NCBI GenBank assembly: GCA_963989385.1
Contig: OZ022511.1
Location: 24,236,503 to 24,300,502, forward strand
Direction of reading: 5' to 3'
From: Ctena decussata
Taxonomy: Eukaryota; Mollusca; Bivalvia; Lucinida; Lucinidae
Length of the DNA stretch: 64,000 nucleotides
Below the pieces are notes generated by a model. That model made no database searches and was not told the DNA's origin. It worked only from the letters and a program-made list of their open reading frames with translations. This document shows, one piece after another, positions 54,210 to 64,000 of the stretch (positions within the stretch are counted from its first letter, which is position 1; every line of letters begins with the position of its first letter). Position numbers and translations under genes: made by a program.

Positions 54210-56370
54210 GCGAGTTCAGTATGTGGGCATAAGAAATCGACACTTTTGTCGTTGTCGTTCGGAGAAGTTGAGGGGGCATATTGGGCCTGTCCGTCTGCCC
54301 GTAAGTTATTTATTTATTTATTTATTTATTTTTTTGCAACTGGGAAACTCAAGAACCGCTCATGCTAGGATCATGAAATTTTATTCGCGGCATGTAAATG
54401 AAAAAAAAAATAAGAGGACCATTTATTTTCCTCCACCGATCTTGTCGTTCGGGAATAATGTTATGTTTCTTTTTCGACTTAGTAATTTGTATAGGAACAA
54501 TATTGTGAACAATATATCCGAAGAACTGCTTAAGGTGGTGATTTATGGTAAATGTAAAAATCTGCATAAAACCATAAAAAAGTAACGTATCTCCCTGAAA
54601 GTAAGCCGACTTCTTATTTTTGTTGTTCTTTACAGTTTAGAATACAAAATAGACGCACATGCTGCTTAAAAAAGTGTTTTTATAAGGAAAGATCAAAGGG
54701 GTAGTTTTCTGCGCAATAATAAAAAAAATTAACATCGTTATTGAAAATTTATGTAGTACTGAAGGTGCGTCATTGCATAATGAAGAGCGTACTAGCAATT
54801 ATTTATTCCAACTCTTTCTCAAATTGTAATGTAGACCAGATCAAAATGTTCAACCATGTACAAGGTAATGTACACTGGATGCATTGATTAAATATAGGGT
54901 AGGCAAGCATACCTATGTCACACATACAGTATAAATAATACATTACTTACATGATCACTGGTGTGTAGATGAAATTGTTCAACTTGTTAAAATAGTCTCA
55001 CCTGTCTCATCTGTGTGTTTTGACAAAAAACTTTGGACACAGACCGCATCTTTTTTCATCTGCTCAGCCTGATAATGTGAGAAAGAGTTTGAAAAAATAA
55101 TTGCTAGCTCGCTCTCCATTATACAACAAGGAACTCTCAGCACTAAGTATATTTTCAATAACAATATTATTTTTTCCGATTATTGCGCACAAAATTACAC
55201 TTTGATCTTTCCTTATAAAAACACTTTTTAACATTAACAAATGCTGCATTTTGGGAGTCTGAATTGTCAGAAACAACATAAAGAAGGCATATGCTAAGTT
55301 TTGGAAAGATCAGTGGTATTTTGAGTGTTTTATGCAGATTTTTGTCTTTGCCCCAAATCAGTGATTATCACCACCTTTAGCTAGGGTCCTTATATTAAGC
55401 AAACAGTTACAGGCCAAAATGCAGATCACCTTATCCTTTTTTTTCAGATTATTTCGGTTTTTTTTTTGTTGAGTTATTCCCCTTTTCTGGACATAGGCAT
55501 TGTGTTGGAACAAGCTTGTGAACAAATATCTGAAGAACCGCATTAGCTAACATCCTTATATTTAGCATGCGGGTTTAGACCAAGGTGTAGATGAACTGAT
55601 TTAGTTATTGCTCCTTTTCAGACATAAGCTTTTTTATAGGAATTACCGTGTGGAAAAATATCTGAAAATCTGCTTAAGCTATAATATTTATATCTAGCAT
55701 ACAGTTACAGACTAAGGTGGAGATAAACTAATTTACTTTTGAGCAAATTTGGTAAATTCGATGTGGTTATTCCCCTTTTTGGACATAGGCATTTGTATAG
55801 GAACAAACTTGTGAGGACCCCTTAAGCTATGATATTCATATTTGGCATACAGTTAAAGCCAAGGTGTAGATGACCTGATTAACTTTTGAGCCTATTTCAT
55901 AAATTTACGATTGAGTTATTCTCCTTTTTCAGATATAGGCATTTTGTATAGGAACAAGCTTGTGAACAAAATATCTGAAGAGCCGCTTAAGCTAGGTTCC
56001 ATAAATTTTGCTTGGTTCGTTATAGTTGGCTAGGTTCCTTAGATGTAAATGAGCTCGAGCCGATTAACTTTTGGGCATATTTCGTAAATTTTTGGTTGAG
56101 TCATTGCCCATTTTCGGACAAAGGCGTTTTGTATAGGAACAACCTTGTGGACAGCATATCTGAAGAGCCGCTTATGCTACATATAGGATCTTTATATTTG
56201 GCATACAGTTACAGACTAAGGTGTAGATAAAATGATTCTCTTTTGAGCATACATGTATTTCCTAAATTTTCCTGTTGACTCATATTCGTACATTATGTGA
56301 TGAACCTTCTTCAGAGGCAAACATGCGGTTGGGGGCATAGTGTTTCATAAACACATTTTCTAGTTTTTAA
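54210..56370 (+). repeat. Degenerate tandem array element, 130-185 bp units
   Basis: The opening region has TTGTCGTTGTCGTTCGGAG, CCTGTCCGTCTGCCCG and a (TTTA)n tract (54301-54331). Units are marked by GGACATAGGCATTTGTATAG, CAAGCTTGTGAAC, ATCTGAAGAACCGC, ATTTGGCATACAGTTA and CCAAGGTGTAGATGA. The GGACATA marks fall near 55489, 55620, 55781, 55931 and 56116. It closes with CTTCTTCAGAGGCAAACATG. A foldback (54668-55230) interrupts it after the first unit. A 3' fragment of the family lies at 39515. Confidence 0.65.
54668..55230. mobile_element. Foldback element with about 165-bp arms
   Basis: The left arm (54668-54832) starts AAAAAGTGTTTTTATAAGGA and includes GCGCAATAAT and CTAGCAATTATTTATTCCAA. 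The right arm (55065-55230) is its diverged complement, ending TCCTTATAAAAACACTTTTT. A spacer of about 230 bp separates them. No target duplication was found. Small minus-strand frames here are not supported. Confidence 0.78.
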
Positions 56371-56619
56371 AGAGCCACTTTTATATAATGAATGGCTTGG
56401 CAAGACTTCACTCATGCTGAAGAACAGTAGGCAGCTGCAGAATGATACGGCCTAATTAAATTTGAGTGGCCATATTTTCAGACTGTTGCTTTCTCTGCTT
56501 TAATTATCAGACCGAAATAAAACTTAATAGGATAATTAAATGAACTTAATTTTTTTTTTCAGAACATAATTAAGATGTAACCATTCTTTAACGTTAGGCA
56601 ACGCGCGTTTATTGACGTC

Positions 56620-56846
56620 CAGGGGTCGTATTTATAAAACCACTTAAGTCGTTGCTATGCTGTTGCTAAGGCTAATTTTCTATGAAGGAGATTCCCTATA
56701 ACTATGAAATTTGCTCTGGAGGAACAGTCTTTTTCAGACTGTTCCCCCAGAGCAAATTTCATAGTTGTAGGGGATCTCCTTCACAGAAATTCAGCCTTAG
56801 CAACGGCATAGCAACCACTTAAGTCGTTTTATAAATACGGCCCCAG
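56620..56846. mobile_element. GGGGCCGTATT foldback MITE, full copy 2
   Basis: CAGGGGTCGTATTTATAAAA at the left pairs with TTTTATAAATACGGCCCC at the right. The arms hold GTTGCTATGCTGTTGCTAAG and GAGATTCCCTATAACTATGA, the tip GAACAGTCTTTTTCAGACTG. Nearly the same as 32306-32532. Confidence 0.9.
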
Positions 56847-59246
56847 AATGGCTGTGCCTACTGCGTTATCTTCAATCCGAGTTTTCTAGTCATATGCGTA
56901 AGAATTTGTTCATCGTATTTTCTTTGCACTGTAGCGAATACGTTGTTTCTGTCTCAAACGATGTCTGGACCACAAGCACGTTTTATGGGCTCGTAAAGTA
57001 AAAGTATATTTTCTGTGATATGCTATCAAAATAGGAACAATAAGGAACAAGAAAACATTGATGCACTTCATCAATACACCGGGAAACTCAGAAATATTTA
57101 GCTTTTCCCACATGAAACTGTTGACCGTTGACTCTAACGAAGTGAATCTCAATCTAGATTTAATTGAACTGTTATCCCACTTGAGTTCACACTGAAATAG
57201 TTTAAAGCAAACTAATCTCCAAGTCGACTGTGTCGTGTTCACACTGGCAATCAGTTAATCTGTATTGTTAGTCCATTTTCTTGAGTAATGATGTTAAACA
57301 TGTGGGTTACTTGCCAAAATTTGCATTTGAACTCTTGAAAACTTCGCGATACTTAAATTCAAGTATGTCTGTATATATGACTTATCTTCATTGAAGTTTT
57401 CTTGTGCACTGAAGATGAATCGTACGCGAATATTCAATGTATGAAATACATCAAAGTCCGAACGTACGTGACAAATTGAGGTCCATAAGGGGAAATATAA
57501 TTTTAATGTTATTATAACTTTAATCCAGTAGAACTCTGATAATCACATAACTGGCTGCCAAATCAATCCAGTGCTTCCAATTCTTTAGTATGGCACCGAC
57601 AGATACATATTTTTTTATTGTTTTATCTACATAAAATGAATCATTATAATAATATTAGTGAACCCCACTGGTAACACCGAAAGCGAGGAAGAAAACAAAG
57701 TTCTCCGAATGCATCTACACTTCACAAAGCCAATGTTAAAATTGATACTCCGGGCCCCTGCCCGGCGTAAAATATCTATATGAAATAACGCGACACGGTT
57801 CAAACCAGCAAATGCAGGTACAATTTATCGTCTCGACTCTCGCTGCTTGTCCAAAAAATTATATAGGACGCAGTCGCTTCTTAGTAGCTTAATCGCCAGA
57901 CGATTGACTGCGTAATCTGCGTATTTACTGACCAGCCTGTTTTGTCATGATTCCACTCAGCAGACAGTGGTTGATATCAGCATTTGGCCTGGAATATAGG
58001 TTTCCTTATTACGCAAATGAAGCCATAAAATGTCCAAAATAGTTGATTCTTTCTCTAAATACGTTGATTCCCAGATTTACTATTGGGCTGTCTCATACAT
58101 TTGTGAATAAACAATATGCTTCTCTTATGGTCTGTAAATGCCTGTGGGTGGATGCAATTTTGCGACTGTTCTGTGCCAAAAGGCCGGGTCCGTTTTCTTT
58201 TTCTTTTCTTTTTTTGCTTTTTTTAGGGATATCAGTGCGAAGCTGCAGGTAAAGATAAGTAATTTCATCCTAACTGATTGCTTGGTTTTATCTACATGTG
58301 GCAAACCTTTCAGACGATCTAGACAGTCACTATATTTAGTTTTTTTATTATGAGTGGAGAACAGAATCATTCTTAGAAACGGGTGAAAATACGTCCACAT
58401 TCCACACGTGCTGCGACCAGACTAGTTCCACCGAAAGTTCCACAGTACTTTTAGTTTCATTATTAAAAATAAAAGAATCAGGAAAGGGTCTGTATATATA
58501 GAGTGTATTTGGTTGTTTGAATTGAATGCCGAGTAATAATTCCCCAAGTATTCAAGGCAACCCCTTATATTAGTATATATGATCTTGGTCAGAAAACGAA
58601 CTTGGAAATGGCCAACCTGACGGTTGGAAATTGATTAGTTGTATATGTGCACAATTATTCCCGTAACCTTCTCTAAGGTGCGTTATGTCCGTTTGGTCTG
58701 ATACCATTATTTCGTGTAATTCTGATGCTTGAGCGCCTAACATAAGATTTGTAAAAAGAAATATCACATACAGATGCCGTTTGACAGCGCAGAGTACTAT
58801 GAAAAGTAAGCGAAATAAGCATCTAAGATAAACTGACTTCGATCTCCTTTATACCTTTTGATAAAAAATACGTACTCTATATCAAAAGATTCAAGTATAA
58901 ATGTACTTTTGATGGTCTTAATTCAGTCCTGTTAGCAGTTCAGTTAAGCCGAACGTACTCTTTGCAACAATGTTTTGTTCTATAAACTTTAAGGTGAAAT
59001 CAATGACTGCAATTTCAAGAAACAATTGAAAACTATTTTAAGTCTTTCGATTATTAAATAGTCATGATTTCCGTATAAACAATCTTTATTTCGAAATGAA
59101 GAATTAAAATTTTATAAGCTAATAAAAAACACTTCAAAGCAGAAAATGAAAAGAGTCAGTGTATATTGTCATGTACAGTCAACAATACTACTGCTAAGCA
59201 TTTACATTTAATCCTCATTACAGTTGTTCATTATGTACAACACAAA
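56847..59246. other. No recognised feature
   Basis: The longest stretch of the right half with nothing assigned. Frames at 56910-57242 and 58125-58400 have no domain, and 58190-58230 is a T-rich tract. No splice-supported exon was found. Confidence 0.45.
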
Positions 59247-59294
59247 ATGATCTGGGCGCACATACCACTCTGTTGCTTTAGTAGTTTCGCGGCT
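59247..59294. mobile_element. GAGCCGCG-family MITE, right end only
   Basis: ATGATCTGGGCGCACATACC, ACTCTGTTG and TTTCGCGGCT match the last 48 bp of the family. Confidence 0.65.
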
Positions 59295-59861
59295 GAATCA
59301 AAATTCCTTATCCAACGACGGATGCCGGTTCAATAGCTAAATTCGCGTAGGCACACTTCATTGAAAAACGTCTTGTTATATGGCTAACAGAGAGGTTTGG
59401 ACAAATTCTGATTTGTACACCTCCTCAATTTAGTCCATAACCTGCACGGCGTTACCCAGAACTGATATGAAGCCGTCGAACGACCTTGTCCTGCCTGTAT
59501 CTAGTGGTGTCAGTAAAAGTAAAATTTTTATAACAAATTGCTTTAAAATACGATTCTAACACAGTGCGCCTATAGAAGCAATGGAAAATTTCCGTGTTTT
59601 ATTCTGCAACAATTCACTGTCTCGGAGCGCGTGAGTCTAATTGCTGACGTCACTTGCACTGCTGGCGTAATTTTGTGACGTTTTGAGACGTTAGACCGTG
59701 TAGCGTCTCTTTTTCTTTCTAAAATCGCAATAAAACCGTACATTTACCTTAGATACAGTTAAGAACATTGGCGGGAACATGAACGCGCTGGCAGGAAGGT
59801 TGGGAGAGTTTGAAGAAAAGAATACTTTTTCAGCGTTTTTGAGCGTTAGAATCGAAATAGT
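59295..59861. other. No recognised feature
   Basis: Spacer with no assigned repeat or exon. Confidence 0.4.
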
Positions 59862-60061
59862 TCAGCTCTAGCATTGAATTGTTGAGTAATACTTCACTGT
59901 TTATCGGTCAGTTGTAAGTAGATATATCACTCGCGCTCCGCGCTCGTGATATGATCTACTTTACAACTGACCTCCAAACAGTCCGCGCTCGTGATATGAT
60001 CTACTTTACAACTGACCGACAAACAGTGAATTATTGCTCATTAATTCACTGCTAGAGCTGA
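59862..60061. mobile_element. Foldback with one duplicated arm segment
   Basis: The outer arms TCAGCTCTAGCATTGAATT and AATTCACTGCTAGAGCTGA close the element. The next block, ACTGTTTATCGGTCAGTTGT with AGTAGATATATCACTCGCGC, occurs once on the left. Its complement occurs twice on the right (about 59939-59972 and 59984-60026), separated by CAAACAGTCC. So the arms are unequal and two alternative folds exist. Confidence 0.8.
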
Positions 60062-60334
60062 TCAATTTCTTAAACAGTAATTTGCAGTAAAAACAGGGAA
60101 CTTTGGCAATGTTTTTAACGTGAACAAAAAACAATATTGTTTCCTCTAATAATGTGCTGTTGAAATGCAGTTGGAAAGCTCAGATAAAGTGTGATTTCTT
60201 GAGATAAGATAAACCTGTTCAAAATAATTCCAGCGAGATTGTCTGAGATAAATTCATTATTAGAAACATCTTATGATAAAATTATGCCAACTTTTGACAG
60301 TAGAATTGATTGCTTGTATTTTGTTTGAAATGTG

Positions 60335-60553
60335 TAGGGGAGAGTCGGGTAACTTCGGACAGGCGGGTAAATTCGGACATACCATTGCAAACAGTGAAAA
60401 TCCAGATGAGACGGCTCATAATGAGCCGTCTCATCAGGACTTTCACTGTTTGGCCAGTTAATTTTTGTTTTAGTTCCAAACAACTGACATATAAAGGAAA
60501 CAATGTCAGTGTCCGAATTTACCCGCTGTCCGAAGTTACCCGACTCTCCCCTA
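60335..60553. mobile_element. TA-flanked foldback MITE, copy 2 (GGGGAGAGTCGGG ends)
   Basis: The element spans 60337-60551 between TA dinucleotides. It differs from copy 1 (5999-6225) at only a few places and lacks its 11-bp internal duplication, which suggests recent activity. The 218-aa plus-strand frame 60310-60966, the longest in the window, reads through this MITE and the next repeat and is not a gene. Confidence 0.92.
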
Positions 60554-60814
60554 TTTCTCTTCTATCTACAACTTGTTTAGCTTTTACCCATCTTGACATT
60601 TGTTATTTATTTATTTCTATTTTTCTTAATCGTCTGCCTTGTAACGAAATGTACTTACATGTTTACATGGATTCAAGGTTACACTTTCAGAGACAGTGGC
60701 TTTATTATTTTCAGGTTTTACACCTTTCTCAATGTTGTTCAATTCTTAATCGAATGTGCTTGCTTCACTATGAGCCAAGTTTTATCTTTTCTGGTAAATG
60801 GGTGCACCTAAATG

Positions 60815-60970
60815 TCTTTGCCATTTTTACAAAGGAAAACATCTATTGTGACTACCTGATTGCTTCCCTAGAGGATGGTAGCCCTTCCGTGAAAGGATTT
60901 GCAACTATAAAGAAAGGATTTGCTCCTAGAGTAGCAAATTCTGTCCTTTATTCAAAAGAGAGGTAAAAAT
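60815..60970 (+). repeat. Dispersed repeat family F1, copy 6
   Basis: GCCATTTTTACAAAGGAAAA, CATCTATTGTGACTACCTGA, TTGCTTCCCTAGAGGATGG and GAAAGGATTTGCTCCTAGAG follow the family layout in full. It is probably the best-kept copy. Confidence 0.7.
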
Positions 60971-61362
60971 GAAAATAGCAGCTGCCATTCCTGAAAGTGT
61001 AGCCATTTCACCTTATAAGAAGACTCTAATTGGCCAATTACGAGGGGCATTTCAGAAATAGTGTAAATGAGTCTGCAATGCCTAGTAATGTTGACCGATT
61101 TTTATTAAAATTCATGTCTTAACTTTTATATTTACATATCACCCAACGACCTCCACTTAAAATTTTTCAGTCACTAGTGTTTTCTTCAAAACATGCATTG
61201 AAAATTATCGGTAGGGTAGGACACTGAGTAGAAATCGACGAAATATTTATTTGAAGACAAATTCATATTTTCCTAATTCTGTATACAAACTGCTCTGAAA
61301 TGATACCTATATTATCTGTTGTACTGATTTTTTTCCAGTATGAAAGTCATTATATCAGCTTT

Positions 61363-61647
61363 ATAATAGATTCTGAGAAATCTAAAATTTGAGATCGATT
61401 TAGACTTTTATTCTAGATCATTGTCTTTTTATATTATTTGGATCCTTTTGAAACGAATCAGTCTTTGAATCGACTGCCCCATTAAGATTTAGAAATTACT
61501 GTATGCTTTTTTCTGGTTTCGTCACCAGATATTGTCAGGGTCACTGATGAGGCTTTATTAGCAGAAACTACGTAGTCTGGCCCATGTTCCTACTTCTGTA
61601 TGTATTCTCTGCTCTTGAAGGAACTTTTTAAGATTTTAATTATTATC
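61363..61647 (+). mobile_element. Insertion carrying hammerhead-ribozyme element, copy 2
   Basis: Bounded by comparison with the uninterrupted copy near 18340-18375, so the limits are good to about 10 bases. It contains about 175 bp of unassigned sequence, the ribozyme (61538-61583) and the shared tail (ATGTTCCTACTTCTGTATG, CTGCTCTTGAAGGAACT, AAGATTTTAATTA). The tail lies at the extreme 3' end of the insertion. Confidence 0.65.
61538..61583 (+). ncRNA. Type I hammerhead ribozyme
   Basis: Stem I: GGGTCA (61538-61543) pairs with TGGCCC (61578-61583). Core CTGATGA at 61544-61550. Stem II: GCT/AGC with loop TTATT; the closing pair is G with A, a mismatch. GAA at 61564-61566. Stem III is ACT/AGT with loop ACGT, so ACTACGTAGT is fully palindromic and suits dimer formation. 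The cleavage triplet is GTC, the most common natural one, with the cut expected after 61577. Stems I and III keep pairing with 38896-38941 although loop sequences differ. Confidence 0.88.
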
Positions 61648-62847
61648 ACGTAAGATTTCCTTTGCACGAAATGCTAATCATGGAACAATGTGCATTTCTT
61701 ATGACGTCAATTCCTGTGCTACATTCAAATGTAAAGTAAGCTTTTTAGCCTTCGATTTTGAGGTCCATTAAAGGGAAAGTGAATGTTTGATGCAAAAAAA
61801 TGATAAAAAATTAATTCCTCATGTTTGTTTTCTGTAATCGATAATCTTTTACGACACCTTATGCTCTTTTGTCAATGACCTACCTGATTTTTTACGATAA
61901 GCTATCCCACCAACCCACATATTTCAATGTCAGTATTTCATATAAAATAACACTCTTTCGAGTCTTTAAGTCTACATTTTGTTTCCAATATGTCCCTCTA
62001 ACGTTTGACATTAGACAACGTTAAATATATTTAGCCGGTGTTATTTTTATAAGGAGACAATTTCATTGTATTGCATTGTATTTTATATGAATTGCTGCTA
62101 TTTGGCAACTTCCGGCGTGGAATTAGCCCATGTATCATCCAGTTTCATGAGTTATATCATGTCGTAACAAAACATAGTGACCTAATCATTTCAATAATAA
62201 AATGCCTGTTGTTTGTTGAAATTTGATGTGAATAAGTAAAAAATCACAATTTATTGACATAATGCATTTATAATAACTTCGCATTTATAAGCGCATAGCA
62301 GAGGAAAAAGCTCGTTTATTATGTTACTTGTGTAGAATTTTTAAAATGATTTCTGTATAGCTTTCTTTTTTTACATTTAAAAGGCAGTATTCCGTGTTTC
62401 CTCCTAAAATTTATCATTGTCTCATTGAGCAAATGGCGAAAGAACACAGAAGACTTTCAGTGAAAATGTACAGTTTCCAGTATCCACACCCTTGTTACGT
62501 ATAACCACATGCTGTCATGCATGAGTGACTTAGACGTTCTTTTTGTACATACCATTCTAAAGCTCTTGAACTTACCTTTCCGATGATATAAAGAACCACT
62601 GCTTAATATCAACCGATATGATACCCCGAGCACATTTAGATTATTTCTGAAATGCCCCTTGTGTAGCGTGAGTACAGTTATTTGTCCTAATCTATATGTT
62701 TGCTGGTTGGTCCATTTAGAGGTAAGAAGTCCATCACAAGGACCGAATAACTTGTATGTTTATGAACAAAAAAAAATATTTTATGGCGAGAGTTTCGCGC
62801 GTGTAAACCTGGTTTAAGCGCCCCGGCCCGAAATCCAATGATTCACT

Positions 62848-63415
62848 ACTGACCGTTCCAAGGCCATGCTTCCGTCGTGGTTTATTCATTGTTGTTTGTT
62901 GTGTCGGTTTATCTGTTATCTTCTAGTAGTCAGTTTCCCTGTCCACTTTGCTTTCTGTTTTGTTTTGTCAATAAAAATAGACATAGGTAAAATATATATT
63001 TCATGTATTTTATGTGTTTTGAATGAACTACAACATAACCCAGAGAGAGAGTCTACCAGCCTCTACTAGCCCCACCCCCGCCACCAAATAATTCATATTT
63101 GACCGTTCCAAGACGGTGCTTCTGGTGAGTTTTATTTTTTTTTTTTTTTTTGCTATTACTGTTATTGGTTGTCGGCTTTCTTTAAGCATCTGAATTTTGG
63201 ACAGTAATTGAAAGGAAAGAGCTGACCTATTGACTTTCGCTTTTCTGTTTTGCTTTGTCTTTAAGTTTTCCTTTCCCATTTGGTGTTTAGGGCAGAATGT
63301 GCTGAACGATTGTGTCGGTTCCTTACCATTGCCTTTTCGTCAAATTTATAGTGATTTTTTCATGTATTCCATGTCTTTGGGTAATTACGGTACAGAACTA
63401 ACAGAGAATCAAAAT
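62848..63415 (+). repeat. Diverged direct repeat, two units
   Basis: GACCGTTCCAAGGCCATGCT at 62850 and GACCGTTCCAAGACGGTGCT at 63100 each lead to TTGTCGGYTT-like text, then GCTTTTCTGTTTTGYTTTGT. Each ends with ATGTRTTYYATGT followed by AACCCAGAGAGAG or AACTAACAGAGAAT. Unit two carries a T run at 63126-63149. Confidence 0.55.
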
Positions 63416-63474
63416 ATCTGAGAATGAATTATAGGTTTCAGAAAATCTACCGTTTCCATTGTATGAATTTCATG

Positions 63475-63555
63475 TAGCATCTCACTTATATTTTGAGAGG
63501 AGCACTGCATACTAGCATCTCACTTATAAATCGAGAGGAGCATGACATACAATGT
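63475..63555 (+). repeat. Short tandem duplication
   Basis: GTAGCATCTCACTTATATTT, GAGAGGAGCACTGCATAC and CTAGCATCTCACTTATAAAT, GAGAGGAGCATGACATAC stand in tandem, with a unit of about 38 bp. Confidence 0.75.
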
Positions 63556-64000
63556 AGCCTTGAAGGTGGTATAATCGTGTCTATAAGAGCTAAATCACGT
63601 GACAGTCACATGTCAAACAATTTCTTGATATTCTCTTATGACATAATTAGACCACAACACTAGATGAATAAACAGTTTCGATGCAAAGCAATATCGTTTC
63701 AATGTTAGAAAATTCATCTGCATGTGATTTGGTGATCTATTTATAGCAAATGTCACTAGGTTGTAAGTTCGTGGATGTGTTCCGGGGCGTGATAAAAAAT
63801 TGACGTACCCATGTCAGGTCACTTGTTTATTATTTTCTTTTGCATAGATGCTTTTGGAAACTTTTAGTCTTAAACAGATTAGAGATAATCCAATCTATAT
63901 CATATATTAATGATTAAAGGAAGATACCCATCCATTCAAATAGGATTCAAACTGTTCTACAATGGCTTTCTTACGACTAACACATTTATAACTGTAGCGT
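63556..64000. other. No recognised feature
   Basis: AT-rich sequence up to the window edge. Nothing assigned. Confidence 0.45.

Larger units (their letters stand above)
61043..62659 (-). mobile_element. 1.35-kb DNA transposon, copy 2, with nested ribozyme insertion
   Basis: The ends AGGGGCATTTCAGAAATAGT and, on the other strand, AGGGGCATTTCAGAAATAAT form inverted repeats. Its reverse complement aligns along its length with 17333-18679. It is about 270 bp longer because of a segment at about 61363-61647 that copy 1 lacks. That segment contains the second hammerhead. No conserved frame. Confidence 0.82.

Noticed and set aside
60310..60966. 218-aa open frame on the plus strand, the longest in the window
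   Set aside because: It reads through the TA-flanked foldback and then repeat F1; no domain is visible and the other copy of the foldback does not keep the frame.

Overview
The window looks like gene-poor, repeat-rich nuclear DNA of a marine invertebrate, most probably a bivalve mollusc. The reasons are AT-rich base composition, spliced eukaryotic exons, tRNA-derived SINE heads, a decayed non-LTR retrotransposon of a type common in molluscs, and many foldback (inverted-repeat) elements, above all a family of about 235 bp with ends GAGCCGCGACACG. The taxonomic call is an inference from recalled repeat families, not a search result. I find no host protein-coding gene, no functional tRNA or rRNA gene, and nothing prokaryotic. 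Most long open frames are shadows that read through palindromes or tandem repeats.

Layout. 0-1.5 kb: two inverted sets of GATCAT sites spaced 11 bp. 1.8-6.3 kb: a two-module hairpin element, several MITEs, a LINE tail fragment and a TA-flanked foldback. 7.1-9.3 kb: a possible 2.2-kb element with GGGGCCAG ends that carries nested repeats. 10-16.6 kb: SINE heads, a 165-177 bp tandem array and CACTG-ended MITEs. 17.3-18.7 kb: a 1.35-kb transposon with AGGGGCATTTCAG ends, found again inverted at 61.0-62.7 kb. 18.7-20.6 kb: a cluster of two-module hairpin elements. 25.5-29.85 kb: a block free of recognised MITEs, bounded by diverged inverted repeats. 30-34 kb: paired foldbacks with perfect 5-bp target duplications, and more MITEs. 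34.4-36.8 kb: a 2.4-kb Mutator-like (MULE) transposon with TTCGCCC-rich inverted ends, a perfect 9-bp target duplication and spliced exons for the transposase C-terminus. 37-42 kb: foldbacks and a hammerhead ribozyme element. 42.5-45.4 kb: a decayed LINE. 49-50.5 kb: a 145-bp tandem array. 53-56.4 kb: a SINE and a degenerate array. 59-63.5 kb: foldbacks, a second hammerhead ribozyme and direct repeats.

The most interesting content is (1) two intact-looking type I hammerhead self-cleaving ribozymes plus a deleted third copy, each followed by the same tail of about 60 bp, so a small ribozyme-bearing mobile RNA element; (2) the MULE with its own splice structure and internal loss; (3) the 1.35-kb element pair, which gives an almost direct empty-site comparison for one ribozyme insertion; and (4) a palindromic core shared by otherwise unrelated foldback elements. 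All homology statements come from reading the sequence by eye, so identities are approximate.
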